Assembly: GCA_963842355.1 (NCBI GenBank)
Contig: CAWJGC010000008.1
Location: 326,511 to 390,510, forward strand
Direction of reading: 5' to 3'
From: JASHPR01 sp963842355
Lineage (GTDB): Bacteria > Actinomycetota > Actinomycetes > Streptosporangiales > Streptosporangiaceae
Length of the DNA stretch: 64,000 bases
A model generated the notes under the pieces. It was not told the origin of the DNA. It was given only the letters and a program-made list of their open reading frames with translations, and made no database searches. A program made the position numbers and the translations under genes. Below, one piece after another: positions 16,388 through 25,190 of the stretch. The number at the start of each line of letters is the position of its first letter. The stretch's first letter is position 1.

Positions 16388-17191
16388 ATGAGCGTCGGGA
16401 GCCTGGTGAGTTCCGGGCCGCTCATCCTGGCCGTGCCGGTGGCCGCGGCGGCCGGGGCCGTCACGTTCCTGTCTCCGTGCTGCCTGCCGCTGGTGCCCGG
16501 CTATCTCTCCTACGTGACCGGCATGTCGGCGGTCGGCGCCCAGGCGGCCACCGCCCCGGCCGGCGCCGGGCCCACGTCGGCGGACGTGCCCGCCGGGCCG
16601 CGGCGGAGCCGGGTGGTCGCGGGCACCGCGCTGTTCGTGCTGGGGTTCTCGGCCCTGTTCACCACGTACGGAGTGGCGTTCGGCGGGCTCGGCACCGCGC
16701 TCAAGCTGCACCAGCAAGGCCTGACGCAGGTGCTCGGAGCGCTGACGATCGCCCTCGGCCTGTTGTTCTCCGGTGTCCTCGACCGGTTCACGTTCGCCGG
16801 GCGGATGGTGCGGCCGTCGCTGCGCCCGCGCGCCGGGCTGGCCGGCGCGCCGCTGCTCGGCGTGCTGTTCGGGCTCGGCTGGACCCCGTGCATCGGCCCG
16901 ACCCTGGCCGCGGTGCTGAGCCTCGGGCTGACGTCGGGCACCGCGGCCCGGGGCGCGTTTCTCGCCTTCATCTACGGGCTCGGCCTCGGCATCCCGTTCC
17001 TGTTCGTGGCGCTGGCCTTCCAGCGCGGCATGCACGTGTTCAGGTTCGCGCGGCGGCACGCCCGGCTGGTGACCGGCATCGGCGGCGGGATGCTCGTCGC
17101 GGTCGGGCTGCTCGAGGTGACCGGCGCCTGGACGGCCGCGATCACCTGGGTGCAGATCCACTGGATCCAGGGCTACACCCCGCCCATCTAG
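16388..17191 (+). CDS. ccdA: Cytochrome c biogenesis protein CcdA (DsbD transmembrane family)
   Basis: A 267-residue membrane protein with six hydrophobic helices. The redox pair is recognisable: LSPCCLPLVPGYL (Cys31/32) in the first helix and GWTPCIGPTL (Cys168) in the fourth. CcdA carries electrons from thioredoxin in the cytoplasm to exported thiol-disulfide proteins such as ResA. The ATG at 16388 has GGGAG upstream; the frame is open further upstream but lacks family sequence. The other usual biogenesis genes (resA, resB, resC) are not adjacent, so a different exported thiol partner is possible. Confidence 0.9.
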   Translation: MSVGSLVSSGPLILAVPVAAAAGAVTFLSPCCLPLVPGYLSYVTGMSAVGAQAATAPAGAGPTSADVPAGPRRSRVVAGTALFVLGFSALFTTYGVAFGGLGTALKLHQQGLTQVLGALTIALGLLFSGVLDRFTFAGRMVRPSLRPRAGLAGAPLLGVLFGLGWTPCIGPTLAAVLSLGLTSGTAARGAFLAFIYGLGLGIPFLFVALAFQRGMHVFRFARRHARLVTGIGGGMLVAVGLLEVTGAWTAAITWVQIHWIQGYTPPI

Positions 17192-17202
17192 CGCACAGGG
17201 CG

Positions 17203-17290
17203 GCAGGCCGGGGGTCGGGCAGGCCGGCCGGGCAGGCCGGGGGTCGGGCAGGCCGGGGGTCGGGCAGGCCGGGGGTCGGACAGGCCGGCC
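17203..17290. repeat. GC-rich tandem repeats of about 16 bp
   Basis: Copies of gcaggccgggggtcgg, with a shorter variant (gcaggccggccgg) among them, fill the start of the gap after ccdA. Runs of five G make slippage likely. This is also a possible G-quadruplex-forming stretch on the plus strand. Confidence 0.75.
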
Positions 17291-17406
17291 CGGGGGGCGA
17301 GGCTGGGCGATCCGGCAACCGCCATGACAATCTGGTCTCTGCGACCCGCGGCCGCGGGCCGGACGGATGCGTCGCGCAGCCGCGGCGGTCGGTCGAGGAG
17401 GACCAC

Positions 17407-19164
17407 ATGCGGTTCGGCATCTTCTACGAGCACCAGCTGCCCCGGCCCTGGGGTCCGGAATCGGAGCACACGCTGCTGTCCGACGCGCTCGAGCAGATCG
17501 AGCTCGCCGACCGGTCCGGCCTCGACTACGTCTGGGAGGTCGAGCACCACTTCCTCGAGGAGTACTCACACTCCTCGGCGCCCGAGGTGTTCCTGGCCGC
17601 GGCGAGCCAGCGCACCCGCAGGATCCGGCTGGGTCACGGCATCGTCCAGGCGCCGGCGGCGGTCAACCACCCGGCCCGGATCGCTGAGCGGGTCGCCACC
17701 CTGGATCTGGTATCGGATGGGCGCGTGGAGTTCGGCACCGGGGAGGCCAGCTCGGCGGCCGAACTCGGCGGGTTCGGCGTGGCCCGCCAGGCCAAGCGCG
17801 CGATGTGGGAAGAGACCCTCGACGCGGTTACGCGGATGTTCGCCGAGCAGCCTTTCGCGGGGTACAACGGGGACTTCTTCACCATGCCGCCGCGCTACGT
17901 GCTGCCCCGGCCGCTGCAGAAACCGCACCCGCCGCTGTGGGTGGCCTGCAGCCGCAGACAGACTATTCACCTCGCGGCGCGCAGCGGCATCGGCGCACTG
18001 TCGTTCTCGTTCGTCGAGCCCGAGGACGCCGCGCGCTGGGTGGCCGAGTACTACGACCTGATCGCCTCGGAGGAGTGCGTGCCGCGCGGCTTCGCGGTCA
18101 ACCCGAACGTCGCGGTGGTGCTGCCGATGATGCTGCACCCCGATGAGGCGACCGCGATCGACCGCGGCATCGACGGCGCGCACTTCTTCGGCTATTCGCT
18201 GAGCCACTTCTACGGCGGCGGCCCGCACGCGGTCGGCGGCAGCGACGTGTGGCGGAGCTTCGGCGCCGACCGCGCCGCGCATGGCTTCGCGCGGGAAATC
18301 GTCTACGCCAGCGCGCAGCCGCTGGCCGTCCGGCTCCTGCAGGCCGGGATGGGCTCCCTGCGCGGCGCGATCGGCACTCCAGGGCAGGTCGGTGACCTGA
18401 TCGCGCGATACGAGGCGGCCGGGGTGGACCAGGTGATGTTCGTCATGCAGGCCGGGAACAACCGGCACGAGCACATCTGCGAGAGCATCGAGTTGTTCGC
18501 CCGCGAGGTCCTGCCCCGGTTCGCCGACGGCCGGGAGGAGAAAGAGGCCGCGAAGGCCGACCGGCTGGCGGCCGCCGTGGACAAGGCGCTGGCCCGGCGA
18601 TCCGGCCCCCGGCCGCTGGCGGCGCCCTATGAGATCAACGAAGAGGCGGAGGTCGCCGCCGCCCGCCGGCTGGCGCACGCGCCGCTGCGCGCCCGCCCGG
18701 TACGCCACCTGGCCGACCAGGCTCGCCAGTCGGCGCGAGAGTCCGTGCGCGGGCGCGGTCAGGTCGGCCTGCGGCGGCTGATCGGCCGGATGTCGGACGC
18801 CAGGCTGGAGCAGATCTTCGCGGGCACTCAGGCCCAGCGTGCCGTCTTCGCGATGATGACCCGCCGGTTCCAGCCCGCCAAGGCCGCAGGCTTTGAGGGC
18901 GCGATCGTCTACGACCTCGGCCTGACCGACGGGACCCGACGGTCATGGGCCATCGAGATCCACGACGCCCGCGCCCGCGCCCGCGAGGGCGGGAGCGCCG
19001 GCGCCGTGCTCACGATCAGGGTCCCGCTTGCTGACTTCATCCGGGTGCTCACGACCGCGGGCAGCTTTTATCCGCTGATCGTGAACGGCCGGTTGACGAT
19101 GGAGGGGGATCTGGGGCTGGCGAACAGGATGTCCGAGATGTTCGGCGGCCGCTCGGCCTACTGA
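17407..19164 (+). CDS. Luciferase-like flavin-dependent monooxygenase fused to an SCP2 sterol-carrier-like domain
   Basis: A 585-residue fusion. Residues about 1–390 are a bacterial luciferase-like (LLM) barrel, starting MRFGIFYEHQLPRPW and including WEVEHHFLEEY and the GRVEFGTG FMN/F420-pocket segment. After a charged, Arg-rich linker, residues about 470–585 resemble SCP2 lipid-binding domains (LIVNGRLTMEGDLGLANRMSEMF at the end). LLM enzymes use FMNH2 or F420; the SCP2-like part would bind a hydrophobic substrate. The ATG has GAGGAGG just upstream. The usual LLM length is about 330–400, so the fusion is unusual. Confidence 0.82.
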   Translation: MRFGIFYEHQLPRPWGPESEHTLLSDALEQIELADRSGLDYVWEVEHHFLEEYSHSSAPEVFLAAASQRTRRIRLGHGIVQAPAAVNHPARIAERVATLDLVSDGRVEFGTGEASSAAELGGFGVARQAKRAMWEETLDAVTRMFAEQPFAGYNGDFFTMPPRYVLPRPLQKPHPPLWVACSRRQTIHLAARSGIGALSFSFVEPEDAARWVAEYYDLIASEECVPRGFAVNPNVAVVLPMMLHPDEATAIDRGIDGAHFFGYSLSHFYGGGPHAVGGSDVWRSFGADRAAHGFAREIVYASAQPLAVRLLQAGMGSLRGAIGTPGQVGDLIARYEAAGVDQVMFVMQAGNNRHEHICESIELFAREVLPRFADGREEKEAAKADRLAAAVDKALARRSGPRPLAAPYEINEEAEVAAARRLAHAPLRARPVRHLADQARQSARESVRGRGQVGLRRLIGRMSDARLEQIFAGTQAQRAVFAMMTRRFQPAKAAGFEGAIVYDLGLTDGTRRSWAIEIHDARARAREGGSAGAVLTIRVPLADFIRVLTTAGSFYPLIVNGRLTMEGDLGLANRMSEMFGGRSAY

Positions 19165-19226
19165 GCCGGGCCTGCCGCCGAGCACAGCCGGTCACGCCTA
19201 TGAGGAATTCGTGCACGACCCGCCGA

Positions 19227-19249
19227 CCGGTCTGTTAACGACAGATCGG
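19227..19249. terminator. Inverted repeat after the LLM–SCP2 gene
   Basis: CCGGTCTGT–TAACG–ACAGATCGG, a 9-bp stem with one G–U pair, 63 bases after the stop. It is a plausible transcription terminator or an operator for the following globin gene. Confidence 0.4.
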
Positions 19250-19365
19250 CGCAGCCACTGATATAACAGCGCATGCTGCTGGGCACGCTCGCTGATGACG
19301 CCGAACGGCATTCCACTACTCTGCGTACTCCCTCGCAAGACTAGCCGAAATAGGTTGTATGCATC

Positions 19366-20757
19366 ATGTCAGGATGCAAGACTGCGACCATGGCGATCGC
19401 GTTGGACGGCGGTTACCCCGAAGAGCACCCTCCGGGTCCCTTCGCAGGTCAGCAGCGCTTGACGACCTTCGGGCGCCGCCGCGAACCACGAGCGGAACGG
19501 ATTTTCTCCTTAACCGGGACTGATGCGCAGGTGCCTGCGGAAATTGCGCCGCGCGCAGCTGCGGACAAAATAGCCGGATCGGATCATCAGGCGGCCGCGG
19601 CCAACGATCCCCGAGCTTACCCTGGCGACGCGAAGCAATTTGATTCCCGCCTGGTGAAGGAATCCTTCGTGCACATGGCGGCGAACCCCGAGGCGGCAAT
19701 GGAGCACTTCTATGCACGCCTATTTGTGCATTATCCGGAGATGCGGTCAATGTTCCCGCACGCAATGCGCGATCACATGGAACACGTATTCGCTGCGCTG
19801 ACCCGGATTGTATGGAGCATCGACAGCCCCGACTCGCTCGGCGCCTATCTCGCTCAGTTAGGGCGGGGTCACCGTAAGTTCGGCGTGAAGGACCGGCATT
19901 ACGAGCCGTTCCTCACCGTGCTTGTCGACACGGTCCGACATTTCAGCGGCCATTACTGGACGGATGAGACCCAGGCCGCATGGGAGGATGCCCTGGGCCG
20001 CGCCACCAAGGTCATGCTGGCCGCGGCCGAACAGGACGCCGTGCGGCAGCCACCCTGGTGGATCGGCGAGATCGCGCGGCATGACCAGCGCGGGCCGGAT
20101 CTGGCGGTCCTGACGATCAGGCCCGACCAGCCGCTGCACTACACGCCCGGCCAGTACCTGGCCGTTCAGGTCCCGCGTTGGCCCCGGGTCTGGCGCAGCT
20201 TCTCGATTGCCAACGCGCCGCGCGAGAACGGGCTGATAGACCTGCATGTACGCGCCGTACCCGGCGGTCTGGTGAGCGGCTCGCTCGTGCACAACACCGT
20301 TCCCGGTGACACGGTGCTGCTCGGGCAGGCACAGGGCGAGATGACCCTGCCTGCCGGGGCCGGGCGCGACCTGCTGTGCATCGCGGGCGGGACCGGCCTG
20401 GCCCCGCTCAAGGCGATCATCGAGGGGGTGATCCGCGCCAGCGGGCCCGGCCGGCGCCGGAAGATCAGCCTGTTCTACGGCGCGCGCATCCAGGAAGATC
20501 TTTACGACCTCCCCGATCTGCGGGTCCTGGAATCGATCTATTCGGCGCTGACCGTGATTCCCGTGGTGTCACATGAGCCAGAGTTCACCGGCCTCAAGGG
20601 AATGCTGCCTGATGTCACGGCGAGCCGGGCGAGCTGCGAAGACCGGGAAATCTTCATTAGCGGCCCGGATGGCATGGTCAGCCAGACGGCTGCGCTTCTC
20701 GCGAACCGCGTCACAGCCGACCGGATACGCCACGACCCGCTGGGCGCGGCCAGGTAG
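19366..20757 (+). CDS. Flavohemoglobin-like globin–reductase
   Basis: A 463-residue three-domain protein. A globin (about 90–225) has the proximal-His region LGRGHRKFGV. A ferredoxin-reductase-like FAD domain follows (RSFSIANAP), then an NAD domain (CIAGGTGLAPLKAI). Flavohemoglobins oxidise NO to nitrate with NAD(P)H and O2. The first ~85 residues are outside the globin fold and less G+C-biased; the true start could be the ATG at 19366, the ATG at 19390 or a later codon. Actinobacterial reductase-globins of this type often differ from Hmp in distal residues, so NO dioxygenase activity is probable, not certain. Confidence 0.85.
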   Translation: MSGCKTATMAIALDGGYPEEHPPGPFAGQQRLTTFGRRREPRAERIFSLTGTDAQVPAEIAPRAAADKIAGSDHQAAAANDPRAYPGDAKQFDSRLVKESFVHMAANPEAAMEHFYARLFVHYPEMRSMFPHAMRDHMEHVFAALTRIVWSIDSPDSLGAYLAQLGRGHRKFGVKDRHYEPFLTVLVDTVRHFSGHYWTDETQAAWEDALGRATKVMLAAAEQDAVRQPPWWIGEIARHDQRGPDLAVLTIRPDQPLHYTPGQYLAVQVPRWPRVWRSFSIANAPRENGLIDLHVRAVPGGLVSGSLVHNTVPGDTVLLGQAQGEMTLPAGAGRDLLCIAGGTGLAPLKAIIEGVIRASGPGRRRKISLFYGARIQEDLYDLPDLRVLESIYSALTVIPVVSHEPEFTGLKGMLPDVTASRASCEDREIFISGPDGMVSQTAALLANRVTADRIRHDPLGAAR

Positions 20758-20830
20758 CCGGCCGCTCCCCGGCAAAAGCCCGCAACGTATCGCATGCTCC
20801 CGGCGGCCGGGCCATCGTGAACGTTCAGCG

Positions 20831-20923
20831 TGCAATCCCACGGCCGCCGCGTGCTTCAGGGAATTCCCTCAGATGCAATCCCGCGTGGACCAGGGAACAC
20901 GCAATTGTCTGCCATGCAATCCC
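20831..20923. repeat. Three TGCAATCCC repeats spaced about 42 bp
   Basis: TGCAATCCC occurs at 20831, 20874 and 20915, spacings of 43 and 41 bases (about four DNA turns), in the gap between the convergent globin and thyX genes. Between the first two lies the palindrome AGGGAATTCCCT (20858–20869). Confidence 0.6.
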
Positions 20924-20961
20924 GTTCAACCCGCCAGTCCGCGATCAACCCGCGAGGACTG

Positions 20962-21750
20962 TCACACCTTGCGCCACCGGGGAATCCACGCGCCGTCGGA
21001 GATCGTGTAGTCGCCGAACAGGGCGGGCGCCTCGGCCCGCATCAGCTCGCCGATCCGGCCGAACACCAGCCGGATCTCCTCCTCGGCGCCGGGATCGGTC
21101 CGCGCCTCGATGGTGTGCCGCAGCGTCCGGATGTTCGCCGTCCACAGCAGGCCGGTGGCCACCCCGTCCGGCGCGAACCGGCGCATGAACGAGGTCTTGT
21201 GCTTCTTCTCGTGGAACGGGACACCGTCCTCGTCCAGCCCGAAGTGCCCGGCCATCCAGCGCTGGAACTCCTCCATCTGCTCCAGCAGCGCGGTCGACCG
21301 CTTCATCAGCTCGGCGTCGGCCAGGGCCCAGTCCGGGAACCAGAACGGGATGTCGGCCAGCCGCACGAACCGCAGCGACTCCTGCGAGATCGCCACCCCC
21401 GGCCTATGGCGCACGATTTCATGCGAGCAAACTCTCGAGACGTTGTGCAGCACGAAGCTGAAACTGACGTGCTCGAGCACCGACCCGTGCGCGCTGGCCA
21501 GTATGTTCTCCAGGTACTTGTCCTGGTCGGCCCGGACCTTGGTGACGTTCGGGTTCAGCCCCGGCTCCCACGAGCGATAGCACAGGCGCCCAGCGAACTC
21601 GGCGAGGTTCAGCGCATCGTGGTCGAGATCGCCGCGGTCCAGCTTCTCCAGCCACTTCTCGCCCCCGACCTCGCCCAGGTACGCGGCGAGCTGGTCGTAG
21701 TCGATCTCCGGACGGGCGACGAGGAACACCTGCGGCTGCACGCTCTTCAT
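20962..21750 (-). CDS. thyX: Flavin-dependent thymidylate synthase
   Basis: A 262-residue ThyX that makes dTMP from dUMP with FADH2 and methylenetetrahydrofolate. The signature is seen as RHRPGVAISQES (114–125), here RHR-x8-S instead of RHR-x7-S, a spacing I associate with the longer ThyX subgroup. LEHVSFSF and the C-terminal TIEARTDPGAEEEIR segment (FAD/dUMP contacts) are also present. The ATG at 21750 begins the conserved domain; a GTG 12 bases upstream is possible, and the frame is open much further without family sequence. No Shine–Dalgarno is obvious. Confidence 0.93.
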   Translation of the reverse strand: MKSVQPQVFLVARPEIDYDQLAAYLGEVGGEKWLEKLDRGDLDHDALNLAEFAGRLCYRSWEPGLNPNVTKVRADQDKYLENILASAHGSVLEHVSFSFVLHNVSRVCSHEIVRHRPGVAISQESLRFVRLADIPFWFPDWALADAELMKRSTALLEQMEEFQRWMAGHFGLDEDGVPFHEKKHKTSFMRRFAPDGVATGLLWTANIRTLRHTIEARTDPGAEEEIRLVFGRIGELMRAEAPALFGDYTISDGAWIPRWRKV

Positions 21751-21807
21751 GAGACGGCACACTACAGTGGGCCGCCGACACCGACCGGCCGCTGACGATC
21801 CGTTCCG

Positions 21808-21844
21808 GCCGCTCCGGGCGCGAAGCGCTCGGAGCGGCTTTGTT
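21808..21844 (+). terminator. Rho-independent-type terminator in a divergent promoter region
   Basis: GCCGCTCCG–G–GCGC–GAA–GCGC–T–CGGAGCGGC forms a 14-bp hairpin with one G–U pair, followed by TTTGTT. It lies upstream of the alpha/beta hydrolase, between it and the divergent thyX, where no plus-strand gene ends. It is therefore a candidate attenuator in the hydrolase leader. Confidence 0.55.
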
Positions 21845-21930
21845 ACGGGCGGGGCAGGATGGGGTAATAGGCGAGCTAAGTGCCAGATCTCCGGGACGGC
21901 GTACGGATACAGCGGACGGGAGCGCCCGAG

Positions 21931-22740
21931 ATGACGGAACCAAGCACGCCAAGCAGGCCCGTGGTCTTCGTGCACGGCCTGTGGCTGCACGCGACCTCGT
22001 GGGGCCCGTGGGTGGAGCTCTTCCGGGACGCGGGCTACGCCCCGGTCGCGCCGGGCTGGCCGGGAACCTCGGACACCGTCGAGGAGACCCGGCGCGAACC
22101 CGGTAAGGTCGCCGGCTACGGCATCGACGACGTGGTCGACCACTACGCCCACATCATCCGGGGACTGGATTCCCCGCCGGTCGTCATCGGGCACTCCTTC
22201 GGCGGCCTCATCGTGCAGCGGCTGCTCGGGCAGGACCTGGCCGCCGCGGGAGTGGCGATCGACCCGGCGCCGGTCAAGGGCGTGATCCTGCTGCCGCCGT
22301 CGGCGCTCCGGGTCGCCTCGATCGCGCTGCGCAAGCCCGCCCACCGCCACGAGGCGGTATCGCTGACCGCCGAGCAGTTCCGCTACGGCTTCGGGAACGC
22401 CCTGCCCGAGCAGGAGTCGGCTGACCTCTACGAGCGCTGGGCGGTCCCGTCGCCGGGCAGGCCGCTGTTCGAGGCCGCCCTGGCCAACCTCTCGCTGCGG
22501 TCGCCTGCCAAGGTCAACACCGGCAACAGGACCCGCGGGCCGCTGCTGGTGACCGCGGGCGGGCAGGACCACACCGTCCCGGTGGCGATCAGCACGGCCA
22601 CCCGCAAGCTCTACCACAAGTCACCCGCAGTGACGGACTTCATAGACTTCCCGGACCGCGGCCACTCGCTCACGATCGACCATGGCTGGCGCGAGATCGC
22701 CCAGTATGCGCTGGACTGGCTCAAGCAGCGCTCGCCGTAG
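21931..22740 (+). CDS. Alpha/beta hydrolase
   Basis: A 269-residue alpha/beta hydrolase with the oxyanion segment FVHGLWLHATSW, nucleophile elbow IGHSFGG and a C-terminal His in DRGHSLTIDHGW. The acid residue is probably the Asp of AGGQDHTVP. The ATG at 21931 has GGGAG upstream; the frame is open to 21880. The substrate cannot be predicted. It is unpaired: thyX is divergent, trpEG convergent, and a hairpin terminator lies upstream. Confidence 0.9.
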   Translation: MTEPSTPSRPVVFVHGLWLHATSWGPWVELFRDAGYAPVAPGWPGTSDTVEETRREPGKVAGYGIDDVVDHYAHIIRGLDSPPVVIGHSFGGLIVQRLLGQDLAAAGVAIDPAPVKGVILLPPSALRVASIALRKPAHRHEAVSLTAEQFRYGFGNALPEQESADLYERWAVPSPGRPLFEAALANLSLRSPAKVNTGNRTRGPLLVTAGGQDHTVPVAISTATRKLYHKSPAVTDFIDFPDRGHSLTIDHGWREIAQYALDWLKQRSP

Positions 22741-22785
22741 CCTTGGCCCGCCGCGTCGCGGAGTCGCGGCGTCACAGCCGCCGCG

Positions 22786-25035
22786 TCACGGAGCCGCCGC
22801 GGCTACGGCGTCCTTCGACCAGGCGCGGGCCAGCCGCAGCACGTTCGCGATGACCTGGTGACCGGCGCGGCCGGCCGCCGTCATGATCGACTCCGGGTGG
22901 AACTGCACTCCCCACCGGCCCGCGGCGTCGTCCTCGATGGCCATCACCACGCCGTCGGGGGTCACCGCGGTCACCGAGAACCCGCCGCCGACCCCGTCGG
23001 GCACCGCGTGCAGCGAGTGATACCGCCCGGCGGCGAACTCGGCGGGCAGTCCGGCCAGCAGCCCCGGGCTCGCGGCGCCGCCGAGAACCTGCACCCGCCC
23101 GGGCTTGCCGTGCGCCGGCGTGGCCAGCAGGCCCAGCCGCCCGCCCGCGTGCTCCACCATCGCCTGCATCCCCAGGCACACGCCGAACGCGGCGATTCCG
23201 CGCTGGTCCAGCGCGGTCAGCAGCTCGTCGCAGCCGAAATCGGATGGCCGGCCGGGGCCCGGCGAGAGCACCACGAGATCGGGCGCCCAGGCGTCGAGCC
23301 GGGCGGCGTCGAACCCGGCCCGCCGCGTGGTCACCTCCGCGCCCGCTTCGCGGAAGTAGCCGCCCAGGGTGTGCACGAACGAGTCCTGGTGGTCGACCAG
23401 GAGCACCCGCATCCCGGCCCCGGGCGCCGCGGCGGCCCGGGGGGACGGCCCCGCGGCGCAGGCCGGGCCGCCCGGTCCCGCCGGTCTTTCACCCGCCCCC
23501 CCGCCCTCGCCGAGGGTCTCCAGCAGGGCCCGGGCCTTGAGCTGGGTCTCACGCTCCTCGGCCGCCGGGTCGGACTCGAACAGCAGCGTCGCGCCCGCCC
23601 GGACCGCGGCGACCCGGTCGCGGATGTGCGCCGTGCGCAGGGTGAGCCCGGTGTTCATCCCGCCGTCGAATCCGATCATCCCGACCGCGCCGCCGTACCA
23701 GCACCGCGGGCCGTCCTCGTGGTCCTCGATGAACTGCATCGCCCAGGCCTTGGGCGCGCCGGTCACGGTCACCGCCCACATATGGGTCAAGAACGCGTCC
23801 AGCGCGTCGAACCCCGGCCCCAGCCGCCCCTCCACGTGGTCCACGGTGTGGATCAGGCGGCTGTAGATCTCAATCTGGCGCCTGCCGATCACCCGCACGC
23901 TGCCCGGCGCGCAGACCCGGGACTTGTCGTTGCGGTCGACGTCGGTGCACATGGTCAGCTCGGACTCTTCCTTGGCCGAGCCGAGCAGGGTGCGGATGTT
24001 CTCCGCGTCCTGGAGCGGGTCCGCGCCGCGGGCGATCGTCCCGGAGATCGGGCACGTCTCCACCCGGTCCCCGGTCACCCGCACGTACATCTCCGGTGAC
24101 GCCCCGACCAGGTACTCGTCCTCCCCCAGGTTGAGGAAGAACTCGTACGGCGCCGGGTTGCGCTGCCGCAGCCTCTCGTAGAAGGCGGCCGGCGAGCCGC
24201 AGGCTCCGTGGAACACGTGGCTCGGCACCACCTCGAACAGGTCGCCGCGGGCAAAGCGCTCCCTGGCCTGCTCCACCACACGCGCGAACGAACCTGGCCG
24301 CGGATCGGCGGGAAGTGCAGGAGCCTGAACGGAACGCCGCGGGCCGGTCGCCCCGTCCAGGCCCGGCGTGGTCCCGCGTGGGCGGTCATCGGCGTCCCGG
24401 GGCAGGCCGGCGGTCGAGGCGCCCGCCACCTCGAAGTCGTAGCTGAAGCAGGCCGCGGTCTCCCGCTTGCGGTCGAGCACGTACAGCCGGTCCGGCAGGT
24501 GCAGGACCAGGTCGCGCTGGGTATCCGGCCTGGCGTGCCGCTGCCGCACCGGCTCGAACTGGAAGGCCAGGTCGTAGCCGAACGCGCCGTAGAGGCCGAG
24601 GTGCGGATCCGGGCCGGAGAAAGCCGCGATGATCTCCCGCAGCGCCGAGAACACCGTCGGCCGCCGGCTCCGTTCCTCTTCCGCGAACGTCCCGCCCGCC
24701 TCCGGGATGATCACGGTGCTGACCCGGGGGGACGACGCGGCCGGCGTGCCGGCCCGGCGCATCGCGTCACTGATCACGGGCAGCAGGACCTGGCCGCGGT
24801 CGTTCAGGGCGGTCGCGGTGACGCGCCTGCCCCGGGCGACCAGTTCGAGGCACGGGTCGACGTAGGCCAGGTGCCAGCGGCTGTAGCGGCCCGGGTACTC
24901 CATCCCCGAGCTGAGCACTCCGCCCCGGCGCGCCTCGACCTGGCGGGTGATCTCCGCCAGCACGGCCGGGTCGAACGGGGTGGCGGTGCGGATCACCCGG
25001 ACTCCGCCGCCGGTCTCGAACTGTGTCGGGTCCAT
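22786..25035 (-). CDS. trpE: Fused anthranilate synthase components I and II
   Basis: A 749-residue TrpE–TrpG fusion that makes anthranilate from chorismate and glutamine. The N-terminal TrpE part has the chorismate-binding run PISGTIARG, ELTMCTDVDRND and TGAPKAWAMQ. After a Gly/Pro-rich linker (about 520–545), the glutamine amidotransferase domain has VLLVDHQDSF, the Cys nucleophile in FGVCLGMQAM and the HPES triad His/Glu. Fused forms are known in Streptomyces and some proteobacteria and can serve primary or secondary metabolism. It is controlled by the trp leader at 25081–25196. No other trp genes are adjacent. Confidence 0.93.
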   Translation of the reverse strand: MDPTQFETGGGVRVIRTATPFDPAVLAEITRQVEARRGGVLSSGMEYPGRYSRWHLAYVDPCLELVARGRRVTATALNDRGQVLLPVISDAMRRAGTPAASSPRVSTVIIPEAGGTFAEEERSRRPTVFSALREIIAAFSGPDPHLGLYGAFGYDLAFQFEPVRQRHARPDTQRDLVLHLPDRLYVLDRKRETAACFSYDFEVAGASTAGLPRDADDRPRGTTPGLDGATGPRRSVQAPALPADPRPGSFARVVEQARERFARGDLFEVVPSHVFHGACGSPAAFYERLRQRNPAPYEFFLNLGEDEYLVGASPEMYVRVTGDRVETCPISGTIARGADPLQDAENIRTLLGSAKEESELTMCTDVDRNDKSRVCAPGSVRVIGRRQIEIYSRLIHTVDHVEGRLGPGFDALDAFLTHMWAVTVTGAPKAWAMQFIEDHEDGPRCWYGGAVGMIGFDGGMNTGLTLRTAHIRDRVAAVRAGATLLFESDPAAEERETQLKARALLETLGEGGGAGERPAGPGGPACAAGPSPRAAAAPGAGMRVLLVDHQDSFVHTLGGYFREAGAEVTTRRAGFDAARLDAWAPDLVVLSPGPGRPSDFGCDELLTALDQRGIAAFGVCLGMQAMVEHAGGRLGLLATPAHGKPGRVQVLGGAASPGLLAGLPAEFAAGRYHSLHAVPDGVGGGFSVTAVTPDGVVMAIEDDAAGRWGVQFHPESIMTAAGRAGHQVIANVLRLARAWSKDAVAAAAP

Positions 25036-25080
25036 GTCGGCCTCTCGCCGTGGTCAGGCCCGGAGCCGGCGGCGACGAGA

Positions 25081-25112
25081 AAGGCGACCGCCGGCTGCCG
25101 GGCGGTCGCCTT
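25081..25112 (-). terminator. trp attenuator terminator hairpin
   Basis: On the minus strand AAGGCGACCGCC (25112–25101) and GGCGGTCGCCTT (25092–25081) pair perfectly over 12 bp with an 8-base loop, followed by a short U-rich TTTCTC. An alternative antiterminator can form between GGCGGT (minus strand, 25141–25136) and ACCGCC in the first arm (25106–25101), the 2:3 pairing of a classic attenuator. Confidence 0.85.
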
Positions 25113-25141
25113 CAGGATCTGCGCGCGAACCAGGAACCGCC

Positions 25142-25183
25142 TCAGGGGCGGCGCCACCAGCCTGTGATGTGGTTCGCGGGCAT
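25142..25183 (-). CDS. trpL: trp leader peptide (MPANHITGWWRRP)
   Basis: A 13-residue open frame with tandem Trp codons (25159–25154), ending just before the antiterminator segment. Ribosome stalling at these codons when charged tRNA-Trp is short would free the antiterminator and allow trpE transcription. The ATG follows the -10 element by seven bases, so translation is probably leaderless. Confidence 0.85.
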   Translation of the reverse strand: MPANHITGWWRRP

Positions 25184-25190
25184 GACCGCG

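Noticed and set aside
17203..17290. Mobile-element end or origin iterons
   Set aside because: The repeats are simple G/C slippage-type units without transposase, inverted ends or replication genes nearby.
20831..20923. CRISPR array
   Set aside because: Only three 9-base repeats are present, too short for CRISPR repeats, and there are no cas genes.
20962..22617. Long upstream extension of thyX (551 codons)
   Set aside because: ThyX family sequence begins at 21750; the extension is antisense to the alpha/beta hydrolase.
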